Shown here: piece by piece, positions 17,826 through 26,860 of the stretch | Position numbering within the stretch: the first letter of the stretch is position 1 | How the letters are laid out: every line of letters begins with the position of its first letter | Source: Actinomadura opuntiae | GTDB taxonomy: Bacteria > Actinomycetota > Actinomycetes > Streptosporangiales > Streptosporangiaceae | Length of the DNA stretch: 64,000 nucleotides | NCBI RefSeq assembly: GCF_030283205.1 | Contig: NZ_JASNWF010000020.1 | Location: 1-64,000, forward strand | Direction of reading: 5' to 3' | Notes under the pieces: generated by a model | Database searches by the model: none | What the model saw: the letters and a program-made list of their open reading frames with translations, nothing else | What the model was told of the DNA's origin: nothing | Program-made: the position numbers and the translations under genes

Positions 17826-18553
17826 GACACATCCCCCGAGCGCACGCCGGCGCGTTCGAGCCTCGACGTGAGGTGCTCCATGTCACCCCTTCGCGGGATC
17901 CCGATGTAGTACACCCGCCTTCCCTCCGGCCCTTCGTCCACGGACACCTGCACTCGGGGCCCTGCGTGTTCCCTAGTCTTACCGATGCCGGGCGGTGCCC
18001 CGTACCGCTCCCGCCCCAGAGGGGAGAGCGGGACGAGACGCTGGTTCGCCGACCCCCTCCAGAGTAGAGAGCCACCTTCCGGGTGTCGCCCCCTCGGGTT
18101 GAGCCGGTCGACGTACGGCCCCGCGATCACGGCATCGCACAGGCCGAGGATCTCGCGCGACCCCCGGACCCGCGAAAGCCGTGAGTAGACATATCCGCTG
18201 TACACCAATATGTCCAATGGCATCGTCTCACGCCGGGCGTCGCGCCATGCGCGGATCCCGCGCAGCAGGGCGGCGAGGGCGGCGGGCTGCTGGAACGGCT
18301 CGCCGCCGGAGATCGTCACCCCGTCCAGCGGCTCCGGAAGCGACTCCAGCCAGCCGAGGACGGCCGTGACCGGCACGGCCTTGCCCGGGTCGGCGTCCCA
18401 GGTGTCGCGGGACAGGCAGCCGTGGCAGTGCAGCGTGCAGCCCTGCGTCCAGATGCCCGCGCGGGTGCCGGGGCCGAGTGTGGTCACCGGATAGTGCGCC
18501 TTGGCGAGCAGCAGCGCGGGGGCCCGAGCCTCGCCGGGAAGTTCGGTGGTCAC
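17813..18553 (-). CDS. small radical SAM (4Fe-4S) activase-like protein
   Basis: 246 aa from GTG 18553, overlapping the AAA gene stop (GTGA). The cluster motif is GIWTQGCTLHCHGCLS (CX3CX2C), followed by DGVTISGGEPFQQ, the glycine-rich SAM-binding region. Length and motif spacing resemble glycyl-radical-enzyme activases such as NrdG or PflA, but no glycyl radical partner is nearby. A C-terminal region of about 60 residues is not part of NrdG. In this operon the likely target is a protein of the module, perhaps the coiled-coil or AAA component. The target is inferred and unknown. Confidence 0.88.
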   Translation of the reverse strand: MTTELPGEARAPALLLAKAHYPVTTLGPGTRAGIWTQGCTLHCHGCLSRDTWDADPGKAVPVTAVLGWLESLPEPLDGVTISGGEPFQQPAALAALLRGIRAWRDARRETMPLDILVYSGYVYSRLSRVRGSREILGLCDAVIAGPYVDRLNPRGRHPEGGSLLWRGSANQRLVPLSPLGRERYGAPPGIGKTREHAGPRVQVSVDEGPEGRRVYYIGIPRRGDMEHLTSRLERAGVRSGDVSWRP

Positions 18554-20463
18554 TGGATGTCCAGATGCACGATGCCGCCCTCGCGGCGGATCCCCGACAC
18601 GGTGATCCGCTCGTCGCCGGCGAGCTCCCGGTCGAACAGCGCGCGCGCCAGCGGGTTGACGAAGTGCGACTCCAGCGCCATGCCGATGCCGCGCCCGCCC
18701 TTGTCCAGCTCGTCGGTGCACCACGCGCGCAGCGTCTGCAGCGCGTCGTCCTTCACCGTCAGCATGAGCCGGTGCTCGTCGGCGACCCGCTTGCAGATGT
18801 TCGCGAACTGCAGGTCGAAGATCTTGTGCGCGGCGTCGCCGGAGATGAAGTCGAACACCACGATGTTGTCGCCGAACCGGTTGAGCAGCTCCGGCCGGTT
18901 CAGCACCTCGGTGAAGTGCGCGGCGACCGCGTCCTTGATCCGCTGCTCGACCTCGGCGTAGGACATGCCGGGTGTGATGTTGCGCACCCGGTCGCCGGCG
19001 AGGGCCGGGACGGCCTCCAGCATGCCCGGCTCCCGGCCCGGCACGAACATCCCGAGGTTGGAGGTGAAGATCAGGATCGACTCGGAGAAGTGCACGGTGT
19101 TGCCGCGCCCGTCGGTGAGCCGGCCGTCCTCCAGGATCTGCAGGAACTTGTCCAGGATCCGCGGGTGCGCCTTCTCGATCTCGTCGAACAGGATCACCCG
19201 GAACGGGTCCTCGCGGACGGCGTTGGTCAGCTCGCCGCCCGCCTCGTGGCCGACGTAGCCCGGCGGCGCCCCGATCAGCCGGTCGCCGGAGCCCTCGGCG
19301 GAGAACTCGCTCATGTCGAAGCGCAGGTAGGCCGACTCGTCGCCGAACACCAGCTCGGTGATCGCCTTGGCCAGCTCGGTCTTGCCGGTGCCGGTCGGCC
19401 CGGCGAAGAACAGCACGCCGCGCGGCCGGCTCCCGGACCGGGTCGCCTGCGCCCCCGACAGCCCGAGCACGGCCCGCTTGAGGATGTCGAGCGTCTTGGT
19501 GACGGCCTGCGGCTGCCCGATCACCCGCTCCGGGACGCGCTTCTCGCCCTCCAGCACGCGCCGCCGCAGGTGGCCGCGGCTCCACGGGTTGTCGAGCACG
19601 CCCAGCTTGTAGGTGCGGACCGCGTCCGGCAGGTCGGCGAGGTCGACGTTGCGCTCCTTCGCCAGCCGGGTCACCTCGATCATCGACTGGAGCGTCAGCC
19701 CGTCGGCCTGCTCGGCGAACGAGTCGCACGCCGCGGCGGCGGCCTCGTCCGCACCGACGTCGCTGACCCCGAACGCGCGGGCCAGCAGCCGAGCGGTCTC
19801 CTGCCGGTCGCCCAGGTGCGGGCGCGGGATCGTGATCTCGCGGACCGTGTCGTTGTCGGCGGTCAGCCAGGACGGCAGGTCGCCGGGCCGCTCCACCAGC
19901 CACACGACCGGGTTGTACAGCGGCTTCGGCCGCGGCCCACTTCCCCGGACGGGCCGGGCCGTCCGCGACAGCTTCGCGCAGAACCGGAAGAAGTCGCGCT
20001 CGGCGGGCTCCATCTCGGTCGGGGTGCGGGCGATCCGGGACGCCGAGTCGATCACGAACGCGGCGCGCACGTTCTCCTGCGGCCGGGCCACCGCCGCCAG
20101 ATGCCGCGTCAGGGCCTCCAGCGACGGCCGGTCGTCCTTGATCTTGCCGAGCACCCGCTCGGCGGCGCGCTCGGCCTCGTCGCCGGCCTCGTCGCCCGGA
20201 GGCGGGACGATCTCCAGGCCGTCCACCGGGTCGTACACCACCATGAAGGACGCGCCGCTGGCGTGCAGCGTCTCCCACAGCAGCGAGCGCAGCGGCAGCA
20301 GCCGCGCCGGCCCGCCGCCCTCCGCCGGCGGCGCGAGGAAGCTGTCGTAGAGGTTGCCCGACAGGACGTACTGGGAGTGCACCGACAGCGTCGCGTCGAG
20401 TTCGCGGATGAACGGCGGCCAGCCTTGCAGCCGGCCGCCGAGGGTCGGCGAATCAATGCTCAT
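18550..20463 (-). CDS. ClpB/ClpA-type AAA+ ATPase
   Basis: 637 aa. The C-terminal half is a class 2 Clp ATPase: GPTGTGKT (355-362), the LIGAPPGYVGHE pore loop, ILFDEIEKAHP with Asp427-Glu428, sensor FTSNLG, and a Clp D2-small domain ending near GIGMALESHF. The N-terminal 320 residues (YVLSGNLYDSF, VVYDPVDG) look like a degenerate AAA fold without Walker A. No ClpP-binding IGF loop was noted, so remodelling rather than proteolysis is likely. GGAG precedes the ATG; a gap of about 100 bases separates it from the upstream coiled-coil gene. Its stop overlaps the radical SAM start. Confidence 0.92.
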   Translation of the reverse strand: MSIDSPTLGGRLQGWPPFIRELDATLSVHSQYVLSGNLYDSFLAPPAEGGGPARLLPLRSLLWETLHASGASFMVVYDPVDGLEIVPPPGDEAGDEAERAAERVLGKIKDDRPSLEALTRHLAAVARPQENVRAAFVIDSASRIARTPTEMEPAERDFFRFCAKLSRTARPVRGSGPRPKPLYNPVVWLVERPGDLPSWLTADNDTVREITIPRPHLGDRQETARLLARAFGVSDVGADEAAAAACDSFAEQADGLTLQSMIEVTRLAKERNVDLADLPDAVRTYKLGVLDNPWSRGHLRRRVLEGEKRVPERVIGQPQAVTKTLDILKRAVLGLSGAQATRSGSRPRGVLFFAGPTGTGKTELAKAITELVFGDESAYLRFDMSEFSAEGSGDRLIGAPPGYVGHEAGGELTNAVREDPFRVILFDEIEKAHPRILDKFLQILEDGRLTDGRGNTVHFSESILIFTSNLGMFVPGREPGMLEAVPALAGDRVRNITPGMSYAEVEQRIKDAVAAHFTEVLNRPELLNRFGDNIVVFDFISGDAAHKIFDLQFANICKRVADEHRLMLTVKDDALQTLRAWCTDELDKGGRGIGMALESHFVNPLARALFDRELAGDERITVSGIRREGGIVHLDIQ

Positions 20464-20561
20464 CTGGCTCGCTCCACTCCGCTTCCTGCGAGGGGGACGA
20501 CCCCTCGCGCCCCCCTGGGGCGATCTCGCCGCTCACGCCCGCCCCCAGTGGAGACGGCACG

Positions 20562-21692
20562 TCAACTGGGACGCTCGCGGCGGCGTTCGCGTTGGCCTGC
20601 ACGCCCCCTAGTCTGCCGTGACGCGGCGCTCACCGGCAGTTCCCGCACGCCGGGCTCCAGCCGCCAGGACACCTCGGAGCGGATCCCGCCCTCCGCCAGC
20701 CGGGCCCGCGCGGCCTCGAACGCCTCGCACCACTCGCGCTCCCGCTCGACGTCGACGCGCCGGTCGTCCTCGCTCGCGGCGGGACGGTCGCGCATCACCG
20801 CCGCGCGGACGTGCGCGGCGTCGTCCACCCGCATCCGCACGCTGTGGTCGGGCCAGGCCCCCTTGGTCAGCACCACCGAGCCGTCCCCGGCCGTCAGCGT
20901 CTCGAAACCCTCCTGCACCTCGTAGCCCAGGTCCTCGAACGCGGCCGTGATCGAGTCGAGGACGTACCGGCGCTCCGCCTCGGCCTGCTCGGCGGCCTCG
21001 CGTTCGGCGGCGCGGCGCCGCGCCTCCTCCCGGGCCTGCTCGGTGCGGCGGTTGGCGTCCCGGATCCGCAGCCGGACCTCGTGCAGGACGCCCTCCGCCT
21101 CCTCGGCGGTTCCGGCGGCGGCCAGCAGCCGGGCCGCCTCGGCGACCGCGCGGCGCTCGCCCTCGGCGGCGTCGGGCAGCAGCCTCGCCATGATCCTTTC
21201 CAGCGTCCGCTGCGCCTCGGCATCGTCGGCGTCGCGGCGCGGTGGCGGTGCGCCGGTGTCGGCGCGGAGCCCTTCCGCCGGGGCGGCGAAGACCTGGGCG
21301 GTGACCTGCGCGGCGAGATGCTCCGACAGGTGCCGCTCCGCCTCGTCCAGGAGCGGGTCGGTCGCGGCGCACCAGGCCGTCAGCTCCTGCGCGGACTCCT
21401 CGCCGGGCTCCAGCGGCGGCGGCAGCGCCACGTCCGCGGCGATCTTCGCGCGGGTCTCGGCGAGCGCCGCGATGCGGGCGTTGCGCTCCACGACCTCGCG
21501 CAGCGCCCGCTCCTGCGTCCGGACCTCGGCGAGCGCGGCCTCCCGCGCCTCGGCCCGCCCGGCGGCGAGCGCGGCCAGCGCCTGCGCGCCGCGTCCCGCC
21601 GCGTCGCCGCCGCGCCCGAGGAGCCGGTTCATGCCCAGGGTGAGCACGACCGCCGCGTCCAGCACGATGTCCGCCTCGACGCCGCTGCTCAT
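20562..21692 (-). CDS. coiled-coil protein of the kinase/AAA operon
   Basis: 376 aa, starting in an ATGA overlap with the kinase gene. No enzyme motif is visible. Residues about 30-90 and 170-260 are Ala/Glu/Arg-rich heptad-like helices (REEARRRAAEREAAEQAEAE). The C-terminal 110 residues form a mixed alpha/beta region with an aromatic and acidic pattern (FEDLGYEVQEGFETL). It reads like a structural scaffold or filament partner. It is a candidate substrate for the AAA ATPase or the kinase. Confidence 0.8.
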   Translation of the reverse strand: MSSGVEADIVLDAAVVLTLGMNRLLGRGGDAAGRGAQALAALAAGRAEAREAALAEVRTQERALREVVERNARIAALAETRAKIAADVALPPPLEPGEESAQELTAWCAATDPLLDEAERHLSEHLAAQVTAQVFAAPAEGLRADTGAPPPRRDADDAEAQRTLERIMARLLPDAAEGERRAVAEAARLLAAAGTAEEAEGVLHEVRLRIRDANRRTEQAREEARRRAAEREAAEQAEAERRYVLDSITAAFEDLGYEVQEGFETLTAGDGSVVLTKGAWPDHSVRMRVDDAAHVRAAVMRDRPAASEDDRRVDVEREREWCEAFEAARARLAEGGIRSEVSWRLEPGVRELPVSAASRQTRGRAGQRERRRERPS

Positions 21693-24055
21693 GTGGGGGT
21701 CCCTCCCGGATGGTTCGTGCGGGCCCGCTGCCAGCGGTGCATCCGGACGCCTACCGCGACCGCGTGCGCGACCGCCCCGGCGACCATCACCAGCACCCAC
21801 AGCACGCTCGCGACGGACGTCAGCGCGGCCGCCAGCAGGAGCAGGAGCAGCAGCGGCACGGTCCCGGCGAGGAGCAGGAAACCGCAGCCGCGCCGGTCGT
21901 TGCGCCGCGCGGCGCCCGACATCGTCCGGGACGCCCTGGACAACCCGCGGCCGCCCGCGCCCAGCACCTTCGATATCAACGACCACGGCCCATAGGGGAG
22001 ATAGTCGCCGCCCTGCACGCGCGCCAGCATCACCTCGGCGCCGCACTGCACGCCCCACGCGATGAACGACAGGACGGCGAGCGCGGCGAAGGGGACACCG
22101 CCTGACGAGGCGTGGAGCCCGACCGACGTCGTCCCGTTCTCCTTGCCTCCACCGCCGAACAGGCTGCCGATGACCCAGCTGACCGCCAGCCAGATCGCGA
22201 GGATCGGCAGCGTCCACACGACGGCCCGCGCCATCGCCGCGTTGCGTCCCGTGAGGCGTTGCCGCTCGCGCTCGGCCCACTGCGTCCGCAGGGCCTCGGA
22301 GCGCTGAGCCGCCGCGTGCCGGTCGCGCGCCCGCGCCTCTGCCTCCACGACGGCCTCCGGCAGGACGCGGGTGACGGCGAGCAGCCGCAGCGGATCGTCG
22401 CCTGCTCCGTCCGCCATCCAGGTGAACCACGGCACCGGCTCCGCGACGGCCTCCCGGGCCCGCGCCGCACCCTCGGCCAGCGACCGGTGCGTCTCCGCCG
22501 GACGCGCCGCGAGCGCGAGCAGCGCCAGCAGGACGGCCGGCGGGTTCTCGGCCTCCGCGTCCGGCAGCCGCGTCGCCAGCCCGTCCGGTGTCGCGGCCTG
22601 CCCGCGCAGCCAGCGCGCCAGGTCGTTCCACGCCGCCGCGTGCGCGCGCCACTGGACGTCGACCCTGGCCAGGCCCTCGCCGCCCGCGAACCCGGCGAGC
22701 ACGCGCAGCAGGCCGTGCTCCCACAGGTCCCGGCCGATCCGGCAGGCCAGCGGGTGGTCGGGATGCCGGGGGTCGGCGGCGAGCGCGGCGAGCGCGGGCA
22801 GGTCGTCGGCGGACGTCCTGCGGCCGAGATAGTGCGGGGGAAGCGCCGGATCCAGCCACAGGACCAGATGCAGCAACTTCACGTCCGGCGGCAGGGCTGT
22901 CGCGAGGTAGCCGTCGATGAGGTCGATGCGGCTGTCGTCCGGCACGTCGGCGAGCCAGTCCCGCAGGCTCCGCCACGCCTCACCGGACTCCCCGCGCCCG
23001 AAGAAGTACTGCGCGGCGTGATCCCAGTTCTCCACCAGCGCGCGTGCCAGCTCGTCGCGCCTGGTGTAGCGGTCGCCGCGGAACGGCAGGCCGGTGCCGG
23101 TCTGCGGGGCCTCCTCCGCGACCTGCGGGGACCCGCCGTCCAGCCACGCGGAGACCTGCTCTCCCGTCCACCTGCGCCGCGGGTCGCGGGTCAGCAGCCC
23201 CTGGCACAGCAGGCGCAGCCGCGCGTCCGGGACGTCGTCCGCGCTCACCGGACGCGTCGCCAGGTGATCGACCACCACGGTCTCGCTCAGCCCCTGGAAC
23301 GGCGCCCGGCCCGTCGCGCACTCGCGGACGATCATCCCGAGCGACCACCAGTCGCGGGCCGGCGACACCTGCCCCGACAGCGACTCCGGCGCCGCGTAGG
23401 CCAGCGTCCGCGACGACGAGGCGAACACCACGCTCGCGTCGAGCACCTTGCTCAGCCCGAAGTCCGCGATCACCAGCCGCAGCGGCTCGCGTTCGAGGAC
23501 CAGCACGTTCTCCGGTTTCAGGTCCCGGTGCACGATGCCTGCGCGGTGCAGGGCGGTCAGACCGTCCGCGAGCTGCGCCGCGATCTCCTTGACGGTCTCC
23601 TCCGGCAGAGGGCCGTCGATCAGCGCGCGAAGGTTCCCTTCGGGGGCATACGCCGTGACCTCATAGTCACGGCCGTCGGCGTGGCCCGTCTCCAGGATGC
23701 GGAGCACATGCGACGAATCCAGCGCGGGCAGCTTCGCCCAGACGTCCCGGTCGGCGTGGTAGCCGCGGCGGAACACCTTCACCACGAACTGATCGCCCTG
23801 CTCGTCCCGCACCAGGAGCAGATCCGACTCCGCGCCCTGGACGGGCAGCTCCGCGACCGCCCGGTACCGCTCCGCCAGCGCCGCCGGCAGCCGCATCAGC
23901 GGATCGCCGGCCGCCTCCCCGTCGCGCCGCGTCGCCCCGGGACCGGATCCCGGCGGCGGCGTCCGGGGGCCGGGCACACGCGCGTCCCGCCGCGTCGCCC
24001 CCGCGTCGCGCCGCGTGTCCCGGGGACCGTCGCCGGTCGCGTCGAACTCGCCCAC
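21689..24055 (-). CDS. Ser/Thr protein kinase with C-terminal membrane segments
   Basis: About 788 aa from GTG 24055, chosen because earlier starts would run far into the upstream gene. After a basic disordered N-terminus (about 1-50) comes a kinase domain with VVKVF (Lys), HRDLKPENVL and ADFGLSK. The expected Gly-rich loop is poorly conserved (ELPVQGAESDLLLV). A long alpha-helical region of roughly 300 residues follows. Hydrophobic segments (TLPILAIWLAVSWVI, FAALAVLSFIAWG and a leucine-rich pair near the end) then anchor it. It probably phosphorylates Ser/Thr residues on proteins of the same operon; the FHA protein could read them. Confidence 0.88.
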   Translation of the reverse strand: MGEFDATGDGPRDTRRDAGATRRDARVPGPRTPPPGSGPGATRRDGEAAGDPLMRLPAALAERYRAVAELPVQGAESDLLLVRDEQGDQFVVKVFRRGYHADRDVWAKLPALDSSHVLRILETGHADGRDYEVTAYAPEGNLRALIDGPLPEETVKEIAAQLADGLTALHRAGIVHRDLKPENVLVLEREPLRLVIADFGLSKVLDASVVFASSSRTLAYAAPESLSGQVSPARDWWSLGMIVRECATGRAPFQGLSETVVVDHLATRPVSADDVPDARLRLLCQGLLTRDPRRRWTGEQVSAWLDGGSPQVAEEAPQTGTGLPFRGDRYTRRDELARALVENWDHAAQYFFGRGESGEAWRSLRDWLADVPDDSRIDLIDGYLATALPPDVKLLHLVLWLDPALPPHYLGRRTSADDLPALAALAADPRHPDHPLACRIGRDLWEHGLLRVLAGFAGGEGLARVDVQWRAHAAAWNDLARWLRGQAATPDGLATRLPDAEAENPPAVLLALLALAARPAETHRSLAEGAARAREAVAEPVPWFTWMADGAGDDPLRLLAVTRVLPEAVVEAEARARDRHAAAQRSEALRTQWAERERQRLTGRNAAMARAVVWTLPILAIWLAVSWVIGSLFGGGGKENGTTSVGLHASSGGVPFAALAVLSFIAWGVQCGAEVMLARVQGGDYLPYGPWSLISKVLGAGGRGLSRASRTMSGAARRNDRRGCGFLLLAGTVPLLLLLLLAAALTSVASVLWVLVMVAGAVAHAVAVGVRMHRWQRARTNHPGGTPT

Positions 24056-24066
24056 CGCAGCCCCGT

Positions 24067-24543
24067 CTAGTCCTTGTCCTTGATGGCCCGCAGATACTCG
24101 CTGATCTTGAACTGATTGATCAGGAACTCGAGCACCATCCTGGTGGTGAGCAACTGAGAGACCCACAGGAACGGCGTCGCGATGAGCGTGAGCAGCCCGA
24201 GGGTGGTGTTCCACTCCAGGAAGGCCACCCCGTACCAGGCCACCAGCAACGCGAAGAGCGTGATCAGGACCAGTGCGAGCCGGTAGACGATCTTGATCAT
24301 CTGGGTTGTGACCATGTGGTCGAAATTGGTGTCGAACAGCGCGCCGAGCAGGTTCTTCTGCTGCGGGTCGTGTGGGGGTGGCTGCCAGGGCTGCGGCTGC
24401 TCGTAGGGGCCGGTTCCGTATCCGGGGCGCGGGCCGGGGACGGGTCCGGGCTGCTGCTGCTGCGGCGGCGGGCCGTACGGTCCGCCGGGCGGGCCGGACG
24501 CCGGTGGGCGCGGTGAGTGGCCGGGGTCCGATGGGTGCGTCAT
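24067..24543 (-). CDS. DUF4282 membrane protein
   Basis: 158 aa. A Pro/Gln/Gly-rich N-terminal 60 residues lead to the DUF4282 core: LLGALFDTNFDHMVTTQMIK, two transmembrane helices (VYRLALVLITLFALLVAWYG and TLGLLTLIATPFLWVSQLL) and a short amphipathic tail (EFLINQFKISEYLR). The DUF has no known activity. It is the first gene of the minus-strand operon and lies 11 bases before the kinase start, suggesting a membrane anchor or sensor for the module. Confidence 0.88.
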   Translation of the reverse strand: MTHPSDPGHSPRPPASGPPGGPYGPPPQQQQPGPVPGPRPGYGTGPYEQPQPWQPPPHDPQQKNLLGALFDTNFDHMVTTQMIKIVYRLALVLITLFALLVAWYGVAFLEWNTTLGLLTLIATPFLWVSQLLTTRMVLEFLINQFKISEYLRAIKDKD

Positions 24544-24699
24544 CGCCGTCGTCTCCAGTCTGGGGCCGCCTATGGGAAGACTCTAGAGCCTGATCCGGGC
24601 GTGCGGCCGGAACGGGAGGCGCGGCACGGTGCCGGGTCGGCCGGGTGGTCCGGTGGAGGGCTGGTGCCCGGTGGGCTGACCGGGCGTTCGGCGGCGCGT

Positions 24700-24705
24700 T
24701 ATCGT
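24700..24705 (+). promoter_or_regulatory. -10 element of the prepilin peptidase gene
   Basis: TATCGT stands out in the GC-rich gap 41 bases before the ATG. With the start near 24712 it gives a short leader containing GGCGAGGTG. The roughly 200-bp gap also must hold the promoter of the divergent DUF4282 operon, which I could not place. Confidence 0.4.
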
Positions 24706-24745
24706 GCCCGAGGCTCCCTCAGAGTGCCGGAACGGGCGAGGTGCG

Positions 24746-25366
24746 ATGGTCGCGTTGGTGTTGCTCCCGGTCGGGCTCGCCGCCGGCCTGCTGCTGGCCC
24801 CGCTGGCGGCCCCGTTCGTCGGCGACGTCGCGTGGTCGCGGCGGCTGGCGGTGGGGGCGGTCACCGCGGCCGTGTTCGGGCTGATCGGGTGGCGGGTCGG
24901 GACGGGGGCGGTGCTCGCCGCGCTGCTGTACCTCGCCGCCGTCGGCACCCTGCTGGCGTTCATCGACGTCCAGGTCACGCGGTTGCCGGACCGGTTCACC
25001 CTGCCGTCCTACGGCGTCGTCGCGGCGCTGCTGGCCGTCGCGGCGCCCTACACCGACGACGGCCTGAGCCGGTTCTGGCACGCGCTCGCGGGGATGGCGG
25101 CACTGTTCGCGCTGTTCGCCGTCCAGGCGCTCCTGGTCCCGAACGGGATCGGGGTCGGGGACGTCAAGCTGGCGGGGGTGCTGGGGCTGTGCCTCGGGTG
25201 GTTCGGGACGCGCGCCTGCGTGACCGGCGTGCTGGTGACGTACCTGGTCGGCGGCTCGATCGCCGTCGGGGTGATGATCGTCCGGCGGACGCGCAAGGGG
25301 GAGTTCCCGTTCGGCCCGCCGATGCTCCTCGGGGCGCTCGTGGCGGTCCTGGCGGCCGCCGGGTGA
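24746..25366 (+). CDS. type IV prepilin peptidase (A24), catalytic domain only
   Basis: 206 aa with about six membrane segments. The two aspartates of the A24 family are in AFIDVQVTRLPDRF and GIGVGDVKLAG; FGPPMLLGAL matches the family C-terminal motif. The N-terminal cytoplasmic methylase region of PilD is absent, as in short TadV/FppA-like enzymes. It would process Flp/Tad or competence pilin signals. No pilin or secretion gene is near, so it is an orphan here. It ends three bases from the convergent LCP gene. Confidence 0.88.
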   Translation: MVALVLLPVGLAAGLLLAPLAAPFVGDVAWSRRLAVGAVTAAVFGLIGWRVGTGAVLAALLYLAAVGTLLAFIDVQVTRLPDRFTLPSYGVVAALLAVAAPYTDDGLSRFWHALAGMAALFALFAVQALLVPNGIGVGDVKLAGVLGLCLGWFGTRACVTGVLVTYLVGGSIAVGVMIVRRTRKGEFPFGPPMLLGALVAVLAAAG

Positions 25367-25369
25367 GCC

Positions 25370-26860
25370 TCACGCGCAGGGATTCTTCTGCCCCGCCTTG
25401 ACGCCTCCCTTGATCTTGTTGATGGCGGCCGGAGCGAAGTGCACGCCCTTCGTCCCGAGGACGAGCCGGACGCCGCCGGCGGGCGCGGAGCCGTCGGCGG
25501 TGAGCACCGCGTCGGGCACGTCGCCGGCCAGCGCCGACGCCTGGGCCTCGGCAGACGGGTTGTAGACGAGCCGGCTCTCGGCGGCGGACGCGGCCTTCCC
25601 GGTCGTCGCGGCGACCTTGAAGCCGCGCTCGCGGAGCTGCCGGACGACGCGGTCGACGGCCTGCTTCTTCGCGCCCGCGGCGACCACGGTGACCTCGACC
25701 TTGCCCGGGGACGGCGGCGCCTGCTCGGACGGGGCGGGCTTCGCCGGCTCGGCGGGCAGGTCGTTGTCGTGCCGGATCGCGTCGAACAGCGGGCGGGCCT
25801 GCGCCATGTTCCACTGGACGCGGTTGGGGTCGGGCGCGTAGCCCTCGACCGGGACCGTGACGAACCGGACCTTCCCGGCGTCCATTCCCTTGAGGCCGTC
25901 GGCGAGCTTCTTCATGGTCGCCAGGTCGAGGCCGTCGTCGGTCGTCATCGACTTGGTCGCGGCCTTGAGGAACTTGTAGGTCTTCGACGGATCGGAGAGC
26001 ACCGAGCCGCTGGTGGCCTTGTCGACGACGGCGGCCATGAACTTCTGCTGCCGCTGGATGCGCTCGAGGTCGGAGCCGTTGCCGAGCGAGTAGCGGGCCC
26101 GCACGTAGCCGAGGGCCTGCGTCCCCTTCACGGTCTGCTTGCCGGCCTTGAGGTGCAGTTCCGCGCGCGGGTCGTCGACGGGCTTGTCGACGCAGATCTC
26201 GACGCCGCCGAGCGCGTCCACCATCCGCTTGAAGCCGGAGAAGTCGATCTGCACGAAGTGGTCGATGTGGACGCCGGTGAGCGTCTCCAGCGTCTTCCAC
26301 GTGCAGGTCGGGCCGGCGAAGGCGAACGCGGAGTTCAGCATGCCGAACTGGGCGGGGACGGTGCCGCCGCCGTCCTTCTCGCACTCGGGGATCTTCACCA
26401 TCGAGTCGCGCGGGAAGCTGATGCCGACCGCCTGGTCGCGGTTGGGCGACAGGTGCAGCAGGATCGCGGTGTCCGAGCGGGCGCCGCTCACGCCGTCGGC
26501 GGCGTACTTGGCGTTGTCGCCCGCGCGGGTGTCGGAACCGAGGAGCAGGACGTTGAGCGACTTGTTCAGCTTCTTCGGACGGTTCGTGCCGAGCTGCCCG
26601 CCGACGTGCTTCTGGTCGATGCCGCCGACGATGTCGTGGTAGAGCCAGGCCGCGCCGGCGCCGCCGGCCACGACCACCGCCGCCGCGCCGATCGCGGTCC
26701 AGCGCAGGAACCTGCGGCGGCGCGCGTGCGCCGCGACGGCGCGGCCGGGGGCGGTGCCGTCCTCGGGGGCGGTGCCGTCCTCAGGGGCCGGGGAGGCGTC
26801 GGTGCCGTGGGCGGCGGTGTCCCCCGCGAGGTCGTCGCGGCCCGGGTCTTTGTCGCTCAT
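25370..26860 (-). CDS. LytR-CpsA-Psr (LCP) family cell-wall ligase
   Basis: 496 aa. A disordered acidic N-terminus, Arg cluster and one membrane helix (about 52-74) precede the LCP domain (about 100-340). Family motifs are visible: LLLGSDTRAG, SDTAILLHLSPN, ISFPRDSMV, FVQIDFSGFKRMVDALGG and YVRARYSLGNGSDLERIQRQ. A C-terminal LytR_C domain (about 390-490) starts near VEVTVVAAG. LCP enzymes attach arabinogalactan, teichoic acid or other glycopolymers to peptidoglycan from lipid-linked donors, outside the membrane. Confidence 0.95.
   Translation of the reverse strand: MSDKDPGRDDLAGDTAAHGTDASPAPEDGTAPEDGTAPGRAVAAHARRRRFLRWTAIGAAAVVVAGGAGAAWLYHDIVGGIDQKHVGGQLGTNRPKKLNKSLNVLLLGSDTRAGDNAKYAADGVSGARSDTAILLHLSPNRDQAVGISFPRDSMVKIPECEKDGGGTVPAQFGMLNSAFAFAGPTCTWKTLETLTGVHIDHFVQIDFSGFKRMVDALGGVEICVDKPVDDPRAELHLKAGKQTVKGTQALGYVRARYSLGNGSDLERIQRQQKFMAAVVDKATSGSVLSDPSKTYKFLKAATKSMTTDDGLDLATMKKLADGLKGMDAGKVRFVTVPVEGYAPDPNRVQWNMAQARPLFDAIRHDNDLPAEPAKPAPSEQAPPSPGKVEVTVVAAGAKKQAVDRVVRQLRERGFKVAATTGKAASAAESRLVYNPSAEAQASALAGDVPDAVLTADGSAPAGGVRLVLGTKGVHFAPAAINKIKGGVKAGQKNPCA

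Noticed and set aside
17813..18553. Anaerobic ribonucleotide reductase activase (NrdG)
   Set aside because: The motif is similar, but there is no nrdD nearby, and an extended C-terminus and AAA-gene overlap argue for another role.
24056..24214. Longer N-terminus of the membrane-tailed kinase
   Set aside because: It would run almost 150 bases into the DUF4282 gene in another frame and adds no conserved sequence.
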